Positions 42,248 to 50,006 of a stretch of 64,000 nt of DNA are shown here, piece by piece. The position numbers and the translations under genes are program-made. The stretch comes from AC-51 sp963749895. Its GTDB lineage: Bacteria; Actinomycetota; UBA4738; HRBIN12. The notes beneath the pieces were generated by a model. That model saw only the letters and a program-made list of their open reading frames with translations. It ran no database searches and had not been told where the DNA came from. Location: contig CAVVOG010000001.1 of the NCBI GenBank assembly GCA_963749895.1, positions 124,001 through 188,000 on the forward strand. Direction: 5' to 3'. Each line of letters begins with the position of its first letter. Position 1 is the stretch's first letter.

Positions 42248-44731
42248 TCATGCCCTCAGTCGTTCTCCCTCGGGATCGAACAGCGGGTCGTCGGCGACCG
42301 TGGCCGCGTGACGCTCGCCGAAGTACTCCACCTCGACCGGCATCCCGGTGACCGCGAGGTCCACCGGCAGGTACCCGTAGACGATGCCACGCCCCACGGA
42401 GTAGCCGTAGTTCGCGCTCGTCACGTACGAGACGACCCGGCCGTCGTGCCAGATCGGCTCCTTGCCCATGACGACCACGCGGTCGTCATCGAACGTCATG
42501 CACGCGAGCCGTTCGGAGACGCCCCGCTCGCGCTGCGCCTCCAACGCTTCGCGGCCCTGGAAGTCCTTGTCCCACCGAACGGCCCATCCGAGGCCCGCCT
42601 CCAGGGGCGTGTGCTCCGTGTGGATGTCCTGCCCCCACAGGCGGTAGCCCTTCTCCAGGCGGAGCGAGTCGAACGCCCCGAGCCCAGCGGCGATCAGCCC
42701 GTGCTCCCGGCCGGCCTCCCACAGGAGGTCCCACACGCGGGCACCCGATTCGAACGGTCCGTACAGCTCCCACCCGAGCTCCCCCACGTAGCTGATCCTC
42801 TGCACGAACACCGGGATCTCGCCGACCGAGATCTCCGCGGACCGCATGTAGGGGATCGCGTCGTCGGAGACATCGTCGTCGGTCGCGGTCCGCAGCACGT
42901 CCCGCGCTCGAGGACCCCAGAGCCCCAGCGCGAACGAACGGCTCGACGCGTCGAAGATGTTGACCGCCTCGCCGTCTCGGACCTGCGCCCGGAACCACGC
43001 CAGGTCGTGCATCCCCGACCCGCCGCCAGTGACCGCCATGAACACGTCCTCGTCGTGGCGGGTCACCGTCAGGTCGCATCGGATCCCTCCTCGGGCCGTG
43101 AGCATCGCCGTGTACACCACGCTCCCGACCGGTCGGTCGATCCGGTTCGCGCAGACCCGCTCGAGGAACGACTGCGCGTCGCGCCCCTGTACCCGGACAT
43201 TCACGTACGGGGTGATGTCGAACAGCGCCGCGGTCCGTCGGGTGGCGAGGTGCTCCGCCCCCACGATCGGCGACCACCCCTGGGCCACCCAGCCCGACCG
43301 CCGCGCCCACTCGTACGTGACCCCGTCGACGGACGGCCGGTTCGCCTCGAACCACTGCGGACGCTCCCAGCCGGCGCCGGTGACCCAGGCGGCGCCCAGC
43401 GACGCGTGTCGCGCATGGAGCGGCGTGAGCCGCAGGTTCCTCGGCGCCGACATCTGCTGGGTCGGGTGGATGATGTCGTAGACCTCGCGGTACTGCTGCT
43501 TCCCGCGCTCCACGACGTAGGCCGGGCTCGTCTGGAAGGGAGCGAAGCGGTTCGCGTCGGCCTCGGCGAGGTCGTAGCTGGGCTCGCCCTCGACCATCCA
43601 CTCGACGACCTGGCGCGCCATGCCCGCCGCGTGCGTGACCCAGACGGCCTCGCACACCCATACCCCTCGGACCTGCGCGCTCTCGCCGACGATCGACCCG
43701 CCATCGGGGGTGAACGAGAACATCCCGTTGATCGATCGCTCGGGGTCGGCCGGCCGCATCCGGCCCGTCAGCGCCGGGAACAACCTCGCCGTCTCCCGTT
43801 CGCACAGGTCGAAGTCGTCGGGCGTCCACGGCATCAGCGACGGCATCGGTCCGTCTCCGTGGCGCCGGATCGCGGCCTGCGGCGTCACGATCGGCTCGTG
43901 CCGGTAGTTGCCGACCCCGTAGTGATCGTCGCGCTGGCGGAAGTACAGCGACGCATCCTGGTGCCGCACGACCGGGTGTTGCGCCCACGTGTCGCCCTCG
44001 AGCGCGCCGAGCCCCGGGACCGGCTCGGTCCACACGAGCTGGTGCTGGACGGCGACCAGCGGGATCGGCACGCCCGCCATCGCGCCGACCGTGGGTCCCC
44101 AGAACCCGGCGCAGATCAGGACCCGCTCGCACTCGACGTCGCCGCGGTCGGTCCGCACTCGACGGACCCGTCGTTCCCGTGCTCCTCCGTCGACGTCGAA
44201 CCCCGTGACGGTGACCCCACCTTCGAACGCCACGCCGAGCTCTGCCGCTCGACGTCCGAGTTCGGCCACGATGTCGACGGCCTTGCCCGCCCCGTCGCTC
44301 GGCACCCAGAAGGCCCCCAGGATCGCCGAGGGATCGAGCAAGGGGCTCTTCTCGGCCGCCTCGGCGGGGGTGAGGAGCTCGGTCCCCTCGATCCCGAACG
44401 CACGGGCGTAGCCCTGACGCCGCTTCAGCTCCTGCATCCGCTCCGGCGTCGTGGCCACCTCGAGGCCGCCGACCCCGTACCAGAGCCGCTCGCCGTCGCG
44501 CGTCACCGAGTCGTACAGCGCGACCGAGTCCTGCGCGATCCGGCACATCGTGCGCGATCCGTTCGTCTGGAAGATGATCCCGGGGGCGTGCGAGGTGGAC
44601 CCTCCGGTCGTGAACAGCGGTCCCTGGTCGATCACGAGGACGTCCGTCACGCCCATCTCCGCCAAGTGGTAGGCGGCGCTGACGCCGACCACGCCGGCAC
44701 CCACGATCACGGTCTGCGCACGGTCCCGCAC
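42248..44731 (-). CDS. Dimethylglycine oxidase/dehydrogenase-like flavoprotein
   Basis: 827 residues from GTG 44731, with GGAGGAGGA placed 7 bases upstream. N-terminal FAD domain TVIVGAGVVGVSAAYHLAEM; His48 in GSTSHAPGIIFQ is at the place where this family attaches FAD covalently. The C-terminal half is a GcvT-like tetrahydrofolate domain (RTAALFDITPYVNVRVQG, ELGWELYGPFESGARVWDLL, GAFDSLRLEKGYRLWGQDIH). Expected to convert N,N-dimethylglycine to sarcosine and capture the C1 unit on folate. First gene of the demethylation operon; the sarcosine product fits the sox genes at 23151-28116. Confidence 0.88.
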   Translation of the reverse strand: MRDRAQTVIVGAGVVGVSAAYHLAEMGVTDVLVIDQGPLFTTGGSTSHAPGIIFQTNGSRTMCRIAQDSVALYDSVTRDGERLWYGVGGLEVATTPERMQELKRRQGYARAFGIEGTELLTPAEAAEKSPLLDPSAILGAFWVPSDGAGKAVDIVAELGRRAAELGVAFEGGVTVTGFDVDGGARERRVRRVRTDRGDVECERVLICAGFWGPTVGAMAGVPIPLVAVQHQLVWTEPVPGLGALEGDTWAQHPVVRHQDASLYFRQRDDHYGVGNYRHEPIVTPQAAIRRHGDGPMPSLMPWTPDDFDLCERETARLFPALTGRMRPADPERSINGMFSFTPDGGSIVGESAQVRGVWVCEAVWVTHAAGMARQVVEWMVEGEPSYDLAEADANRFAPFQTSPAYVVERGKQQYREVYDIIHPTQQMSAPRNLRLTPLHARHASLGAAWVTGAGWERPQWFEANRPSVDGVTYEWARRSGWVAQGWSPIVGAEHLATRRTAALFDITPYVNVRVQGRDAQSFLERVCANRIDRPVGSVVYTAMLTARGGIRCDLTVTRHDEDVFMAVTGGGSGMHDLAWFRAQVRDGEAVNIFDASSRSFALGLWGPRARDVLRTATDDDVSDDAIPYMRSAEISVGEIPVFVQRISYVGELGWELYGPFESGARVWDLLWEAGREHGLIAAGLGAFDSLRLEKGYRLWGQDIHTEHTPLEAGLGWAVRWDKDFQGREALEAQRERGVSERLACMTFDDDRVVVMGKEPIWHDGRVVSYVTSANYGYSVGRGIVYGYLPVDLAVTGMPVEVEYFGERHAATVADDPLFDPEGERLRA

Positions 44732-44783
44732 GGATCCTCCTCCGACGCCGCCACCGGCGCCCGGCCAGATGCTCCCGAACCGA

Positions 44784-44821
44784 CGTTGCGTCCACAACGG
44801 TTCCGTTGCGACGAACGCAAC
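44784..44821. promoter_or_regulatory. Candidate operator upstream of demethylation operon
   Basis: GTTGCG-ACGAA-CGCAAC at 44805-44821 is an inverted repeat with a 5-base centre. A further CGTTGCG half-site lies exactly 20 bases away (44784-44790 and 44804-44810 as direct repeats), two helical turns. The same GTTGCG-N5-CGCAAC sequence occurs at 49107-49123 upstream of the betaine importer. No regulator can be assigned. Confidence 0.5.
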
Positions 44822-44833
44822 CGATCGGGGACC

Positions 44834-44867
44834 GAACGGGGCGGCCCCTCGCGGGGCCGCCCCGTTC
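44834..44867 (-). terminator. Terminator of the betaine importer operon
   Basis: A perfect 15-bp GC-rich stem (44834-44848 with 44853-44867) and a TCGC tetraloop start 19 bases after the binding-protein stop. It separates the importer operon from the dimethylglycine oxidase operon, which then needs its own promoter. Confidence 0.85.
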
Positions 44868-44885
44868 ACCTCTGGCGAGCGGACG

Positions 44886-45896
44886 CTACGCCGCCGGAAG
44901 CCAGGCCTGCCAGACGTCCGGGTTCGCGTCGATCCATGCCTGGGCGGCCTCTTCGCCGTCCGTGCCCTCCTGGATCTGCAAGGCGACCCCGTTCTGGTCC
45001 TCCTCACCCCACTGGAAGCTCGACAGGAACGCGAACGCCGCGGGATCCTTGGTCTCCAGCTCGGCGCTGAACGCCTTGTACAGGACATCCTCCGCGTAGT
45101 CGCAGTCGTACCCGACGGCCTTCGGATCGTCCGCCGCGATCTGCTCGCACTCCGCATCGAACGGCGGCAGCGCGACCTCGACGAGGTCGTACTTCGCGTT
45201 CGCCCACTGCGGCGTCCACCAGTACATGAGGATCGGCTCCTCGTTCGTCACAGCCTTGTCCAGCGCCGCGAGCGAGGCCGCCTCGGACCCGCTGTACACG
45301 ACCTCGAGGTCCAGGCCGAGACTCTCGATGATCGCCTCGTCGTAGATCGAGTAGGTCGTGTCGGCCCCCAGGAACCGGCCCTTGTCGCCGGTCTCCGCCG
45401 TCGCGAACGCGTCGGCGTTGTCCTTGAAGCCCTCCCAGGTCGCGAACCCTGGGTTCTGGTCGACGACGTAGGACGGCATGAACCATCCGATGTTGCCGAT
45501 GATGCCGAGCTCGCCGCCGTCGACGACGGTGCCGGCGCCCTCGATGTAGTTCTCACGGTCGTCGAAGTGGCCCGACGGCCAGACCTCGAGCGTCGCGTCG
45601 ACCGACCCGTCGGCCATGCCCGGGAACTGCGCGGACTCGTTGACCTCCTGGAGCTCGACGGTGCAGCCCATCTGCTGCTCCATGAGCACCTTCGCGACGT
45701 TCGCGTTCGCTTCGGCCCCGACCCACGGGTTCACGGCGATCACGATCGGCTCGCTGCCGCACTGCGCCACGTCGGTCGTCGTACCCCCGTCACCGGTGGA
45801 CGTCGCCTCGGTCGTCTCATCGACGTCGCTGCACCCGGTGAACACGACCGCCGCGACCGCGAGCGCGGCGATCCACCCCCCTGCTCTGCCTCTCAT
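44886..45896 (-). CDS. Glycine betaine ABC transporter substrate-binding lipoprotein (OpuAC/ProX-like)
   Basis: 336 residues. Signal sequence WIAALAVAAVVFTGC with lipobox Cys, a Thr/Asp-rich linker, then the OpuAC domain: IVIAVNPWVGAEANANVAKVL, ATLEVWPSGHFDDRENYIEG, NIGWFMPSYVVDQNP, GSEAASLAALDKAVTNEEP and LMYWWTPQWANAKYDLVEV. The Trp/Tyr-rich segments are those that form the aromatic cage for quaternary amines. ATGA overlap with the permease gene. Followed by a strong terminator. Confidence 0.9.
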   Translation of the reverse strand: MRGRAGGWIAALAVAAVVFTGCSDVDETTEATSTGDGGTTTDVAQCGSEPIVIAVNPWVGAEANANVAKVLMEQQMGCTVELQEVNESAQFPGMADGSVDATLEVWPSGHFDDRENYIEGAGTVVDGGELGIIGNIGWFMPSYVVDQNPGFATWEGFKDNADAFATAETGDKGRFLGADTTYSIYDEAIIESLGLDLEVVYSGSEAASLAALDKAVTNEEPILMYWWTPQWANAKYDLVEVALPPFDAECEQIAADDPKAVGYDCDYAEDVLYKAFSAELETKDPAAFAFLSSFQWGEEDQNGVALQIQEGTDGEEAAQAWIDANPDVWQAWLPAA

Positions 45897-47995
45897 CGGC
45901 TCTCCTCTCTCTTCGCGCCGTTGCCTCCATCTACGTCGCCGGCGGTCTCGCCGGACGGGGATCGGCGGATCACGGCCCTCAACCGTGGCCACCGGACGAA
46001 CCCGAGCGCCCCGACGGGGCCCCGGAGCGAGCGCGGCGATGCCCCCATCGCCTGCGAGATCCGATCGAGGACGATCGCGAGCAACAGGATGCTCACGCCC
46101 GCCACGACCCCGCGCCCGATCTGCTGCTTGCCGAGCGCGAACACGACCTCCTGGCCGAGTCCCGCTGCGCCGATCAGCCCGGCGATAATCACGACCGACA
46201 GGACCATCATGATCGTCTGGTTCACCCCGAGAAGGATCGACGGCCGGGCCAGCGGCAGCTGGACCTTCCGGAGCAGCTGCGACGGCGTCGACCCGAACGC
46301 GTTGCCGGCCTCGACGATCTCGGTCGGCACCTGCCGGATCCCGAGGTTCGTGAGCCGGATCCCCACCGGCAGCGCGTAGATGAACGATGCGATCACCGCG
46401 GGAACGCGCCCCGGCTCGATCAGCAGCAGCACGGGCACGAGGTAGACGAACGCCGGCATCGTCTGCATCGCGTCCAGGACCGGCCGCGAGATCCGCTCGA
46501 ACCCGTCGCTGCGTGCCGCGAGGATGCCCAGCGGGATCGCCACGATCAGCGTGAGCGCGACGGATACGAGCACCTGGCTGAGCGTCGCCATCGAGAAGTC
46601 CCACGTCCCCAGCAGGCCGAGCCCGAGGAAGCACGCGAACACCCCCGCCGCCAGGCGGATCCCCGCGAGCCTCCAGGCGAAGGCGGCGAACAGCCCCCCG
46701 ACGACCCACCACGGCACTCCCAGGAACAACGTCTCCAGGGGGTCCAAGATCCAGATCAAGATCGCGTCGCTGATCGCCTCGGTCGCGCCGCCGAGCGTGA
46801 CCTGCGACCAGTCGACGACCTCGTTCGCCACGTCCGACAGGACTGGCGTCTCGAGAGCCTCCGGGAAGTCCTGCTGACGTAGGACCTCCCGACCGACGCC
46901 GACCGCGATCAGCGTGGCGACGATCGCGAGCGCGATCTGCATCCACCGCGTCGCAGGTCGACCGGCGATCGTCACGGTCATGCGAGGCGATCGGCTGCGC
47001 GCGCTCCACGCGTTCGTGACCCGGTCCAGGACGACCGCCATCAGGACGATCGCAACCCCACCGTTCAGCGCGTCGCCGACGTTGGATCGCTGCAGGCCAT
47101 CCAGGACCGTCTGGCCCAACCCGTTCGCACCGACGAACGCCGCGATGACGACGATCCCGAGGGCCATCATGATCGTCTGGTTCACGCCGAGCATGATCGA
47201 CGGCTTCGCCAGGGGCACCTGGACCATCCGCAGCGACTGGCGTTCGGTGGTCCCGAACGAGTCGGCCACCTCGAGCGAGGTCACCGGCACGTCACGGATC
47301 CCGAGGGCCGTGAGCCGGATCGCCGGCGGCAGGGCGAACGCCAGCGTCGCGAGCAGCGCCGGGGGGATCCCGATCCCGAACAGCAGGACGAACGGCAGCA
47401 GGTACGAGTAGGCGGGGATCGTCTGCATCGCGTCGAGGACCGGACGCAGGTACCGCTCCACCCGGGGTCGGCGCCCTGCCCAGATCCCCATCGGGATCCC
47501 GATCAGGAGCGCCGAGGTCACCGCGATCGACAGCAGCGCGATCGTCTCGACCGCCGCCTCCCACACCCCCAGGACCCCGAAGGCGACCATCCCGACGCCG
47601 GCCAGCAGCCCCATCCGCCACCCGGCCACGACCCACGAGATCGACGCGGCCGCCACGACCAGGCCGAGCCACGTCATCCGCTGGAGGGTGGTCAGGACGG
47701 CGTCGTAGACGACCTGCATCGAGTCGCCGATCGGCGTCAGGACGTACACGAACAGCGGACTCGTCGTCCGGTTCTGGATCGCCCACTCGCGGAACGAGTC
47801 GAACCACCTCGTCACGTCGACGACCCACGCGTCGGGGAACCCGGGGCGCAGCCACGCCCAGGAAACCACGACGACCGCCAGCACGGCGACGGCCCACGCG
47901 ATGCGTCGGGGCCAGGGCGATCGGTCGACGGCGGGGGCGGACCCGTGCGGCGGGGTCACCCGTGCGGTCTCGCGATCGGTCTGGGCGACCGCCAC
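45893..47995 (-). CDS. Glycine betaine ABC transporter permease, two fused permease domains
   Basis: 700 residues, roughly twice the ProW/OpuAB length. It contains two homologous halves: MGIWAGRRPRVERYLRPVLD / AMQTIPAYSYLLPFVLLFGI with LGVNQTIMMALGIVVIAAFV in the first and ILAARSDGFERISRPVLDAM / QTMPAFVYLVPVLLLIEPG with LGVNQTIMMVLSVVIIAGLI in the second. An internal duplication and fusion would give both permease subunits in one chain. GTG start overlaps the ATPase stop by one base (TAGTG). Confidence 0.91.
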   Translation of the reverse strand: MAVAQTDRETARVTPPHGSAPAVDRSPWPRRIAWAVAVLAVVVVSWAWLRPGFPDAWVVDVTRWFDSFREWAIQNRTTSPLFVYVLTPIGDSMQVVYDAVLTTLQRMTWLGLVVAAASISWVVAGWRMGLLAGVGMVAFGVLGVWEAAVETIALLSIAVTSALLIGIPMGIWAGRRPRVERYLRPVLDAMQTIPAYSYLLPFVLLFGIGIPPALLATLAFALPPAIRLTALGIRDVPVTSLEVADSFGTTERQSLRMVQVPLAKPSIMLGVNQTIMMALGIVVIAAFVGANGLGQTVLDGLQRSNVGDALNGGVAIVLMAVVLDRVTNAWSARSRSPRMTVTIAGRPATRWMQIALAIVATLIAVGVGREVLRQQDFPEALETPVLSDVANEVVDWSQVTLGGATEAISDAILIWILDPLETLFLGVPWWVVGGLFAAFAWRLAGIRLAAGVFACFLGLGLLGTWDFSMATLSQVLVSVALTLIVAIPLGILAARSDGFERISRPVLDAMQTMPAFVYLVPVLLLIEPGRVPAVIASFIYALPVGIRLTNLGIRQVPTEIVEAGNAFGSTPSQLLRKVQLPLARPSILLGVNQTIMMVLSVVIIAGLIGAAGLGQEVVFALGKQQIGRGVVAGVSILLLAIVLDRISQAMGASPRSLRGPVGALGFVRWPRLRAVIRRSPSGETAGDVDGGNGAKREESR

Positions 47996-49026
47996 TACCG
48001 CTCCTCCACGAGGGCCTTCATCACGTCGGCCCGGTCGACCACGCCGATCACGGTGTCGCCCTCGACGACGCGCACCGGGCGATCGGACTCCGCGAACATC
48101 GGGATCAGCGTCTGCACGACGACGTCGGCGTCGACGGTGGGGCCGCCGGACGGCACGTCGCCGTTGACCGAGCGCATGATGGAGCGGGCGCGCAGGACGT
48201 GAGCGCGCGGGACGTCCCGCGTGAAATCCGCCACGTAGTCGTCGGCCGGGCGCGCCACGACCTCCTCGGGGGACCCCACCTGGACGAACACCCCGTCCTT
48301 CATGATCGCGATCCGGTCGCCCAGCTTCAGCGCCTCGGCGAGATCGTGCGTGATGAAGATCATCGTCTTGCGGAGCTCACGCTGCAGACGGAGCACCTGG
48401 TCCTGCATGTCGCGGCGGATCAGGGGGTCGAGCGCGCTGAACGGCTCGTCGAACAGCAGGATCTCGGGGTCGTTCGCCAGGGCCCGCGCCAACCCGACCC
48501 GCTGCTGCATCCCGCCCGACAGCTCGTCCGGGAACGAGTTCCCCCATCCGCCGAGACCCACCGACGCGAGGACCTCCTCGGCCCGGTTGAGGCGATCGTG
48601 CTTGTCGACCCCCTGCACCTCGAGGCCGAACGCGACGTTGTCGACGATCCGTCGGTGCGGCAGCAGTCCGAAGTGCTGGAACACCATCGAGATCTTGCGG
48701 CGGCGCACCTCGCGTAGACGCTCGGCGTCCAGGCCCATGATGTCCTCGCCGTCGATCAGGACCTGGCCGGCCGTGGGGTCGTGGATCCGATTGATCATCC
48801 GCACGAGGGTCGACTTGCCGGAGCCCGACAGGCCCATCACGACGAACACCTCGCCGGGCGCGACGTCGAACGAGATGTCCCGCACGGCGGCCACGCACCC
48901 GGTCTTCGCGAGCAGCTCACCGCGCGGCAACGCGGCGTCGGCAGACCCGACGATCCGCTCCGGCTTCGGCCCGTAGACCTTCCAGACTCCACGGCAGGAG
49001 ACGGTCGGCTCGACCGTGTCGCTCAC
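47995..49026 (-). CDS. proV: Glycine betaine ABC transporter ATP-binding protein (ProV/OpuAA-like)
   Basis: 343 residues from GTG 49026; a GTG at 49032 is also in frame, but the AGGGGGGT stretch is better spaced for 49026. Walker A MGLSGSGKSTLVRMINRIHD, signature LSGGMQQRVGLARALA, Walker B ILLFDEPFSALDPLIRRDMQ and H-loop IFITHDLAEALKLGDRIA. The C-terminal part (DGVFVQVGSPEEVVARPADD, VEGDTVIGVVDRADVM) looks like one CBS-type regulatory repeat. First gene of the importer operon. EamA-type gene lies upstream on the same strand. Confidence 0.93.
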   Translation of the reverse strand: MSDTVEPTVSCRGVWKVYGPKPERIVGSADAALPRGELLAKTGCVAAVRDISFDVAPGEVFVVMGLSGSGKSTLVRMINRIHDPTAGQVLIDGEDIMGLDAERLREVRRRKISMVFQHFGLLPHRRIVDNVAFGLEVQGVDKHDRLNRAEEVLASVGLGGWGNSFPDELSGGMQQRVGLARALANDPEILLFDEPFSALDPLIRRDMQDQVLRLQRELRKTMIFITHDLAEALKLGDRIAIMKDGVFVQVGSPEEVVARPADDYVADFTRDVPRAHVLRARSIMRSVNGDVPSGGPTVDADVVVQTLIPMFAESDRPVRVVEGDTVIGVVDRADVMKALVEER

Positions 49027-49101
49027 GCCCACCCCCCTCGTGAGGACCGCCCGGCCCTCGACCGTCGGATGGTGGGCCAGCGAGCGGAACCACGCAAGCC
49101 G

Positions 49102-49128
49102 GCGGTTGCGGTCGACGCAACCGCCGAT
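49102..49128. promoter_or_regulatory. Inverted repeat upstream of importer operon (operator or terminator)
   Basis: A perfect 11-bp inverted repeat, arms 49102-49112 and 49118-49128, 5-base centre GTCGA. Its core GTTGCG-N5-CGCAAC matches the repeat upstream of the dimethylglycine oxidase operon. It lies 18 bases after the DMT-transporter stop, so it may equally be that gene's terminator, or serve both roles. Confidence 0.55.
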
Positions 49129-49145
49129 GCAGCCGACGCGACGCC

Positions 49146-50006
49146 TCAGCTGCCGAGACCGAGGAGCGCGAGGCCGGTGACCACCAGGACGACGCCGAGG
49201 TACTGGTTCGCGACGAGCCGCTCGTGGAGCCAGACGAACGACGCGACGACGGCGATCAGCGGGAACACGGCGCTCGCGGCCAGCAGGATCGACACGTCCT
49301 CTCGCTCAGCGCCGAGCGAGTAGGACGCCACGCCGAGGATGTCGGCCGCCCCCGCCACCAGAGCGAAGACGATCCCGAGCGCCGCGGCGCCGCGCAGGCG
49401 ATCGAGCTCGCGCCTCCGGGCGAGCACGAGCGGGACGAACGCGACGAGCATCGAGAACCGCGATGCCCACAACGACGCGACCCAGTCGTCGGTCTCCTGG
49501 ACGATCCAGCCGAGGATGAAGCCGGCGACCCCGAACCCGACCGCCGATCCGACACCCCACCACAGACCCGGGGCCGGCTCGTGGATCTTGGCGCGGAACG
49601 CCGGCAGGTCGGTCGAGACCAGCACCGTCCCCGCGATCGCGACCAGCATCCCCGTCAGCGCGAGCGGGGTCGGACGCTCGCCGAGGATCACGATCGCGAG
49701 CAGGACCCCGACCACCGCATACCCTGCACCGATCGGCGACACCACGGCGACGGGCCCCAGCTGCAGCGCGTGGTAGTGCGTGGCGTAGGCGGCCATCGCG
49801 ACGATCCCGTTGACGACGACGAGCCCGATCACCCCGGCGAGCGACGAGAGCCCGTCACCGATCGTGAACAGCAAGATCGTGACGAGCACGGCCGACAGGA
49901 GCTGGCCGATCAGCACCGCCGCGAGCGACCCCAGCCGCCGACCGGAGAGCGCGCCGAAGAAGTCCGCGAACCCCCAGCCGACCGCCGCGATCAGGCCATA
50001 GATCAC
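49146..50006 (-). CDS. EamA/DMT-superfamily transporter
   Basis: 286 residues, about ten hydrophobic helices in two EamA repeats: IYGLIAAVGWGFADFFGALS opens the first, LWWGVGSAVGFGVAGFILGW the second. GTG start overlaps the acyl-CoA synthetase stop (GTGA). Such proteins usually export amino acids or metabolites; the substrate is not visible. Last gene of the enoyl-CoA hydratase - synthetase - transporter unit. Confidence 0.87.
   Translation of the reverse strand: MIYGLIAAVGWGFADFFGALSGRRLGSLAAVLIGQLLSAVLVTILLFTIGDGLSSLAGVIGLVVVNGIVAMAAYATHYHALQLGPVAVVSPIGAGYAVVGVLLAIVILGERPTPLALTGMLVAIAGTVLVSTDLPAFRAKIHEPAPGLWWGVGSAVGFGVAGFILGWIVQETDDWVASLWASRFSMLVAFVPLVLARRRELDRLRGAAALGIVFALVAGAADILGVASYSLGAEREDVSILLAASAVFPLIAVVASFVWLHERLVANQYLGVVLVVTGLALLGLGS

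Noticed and set aside
42308..45070. Long open frame antisense to the dimethylglycine oxidase gene
   Set aside because: Same reasoning: the opposite strand encodes a recognisable flavoprotein with a ribosome site, and the antisense frame shows no family signature.
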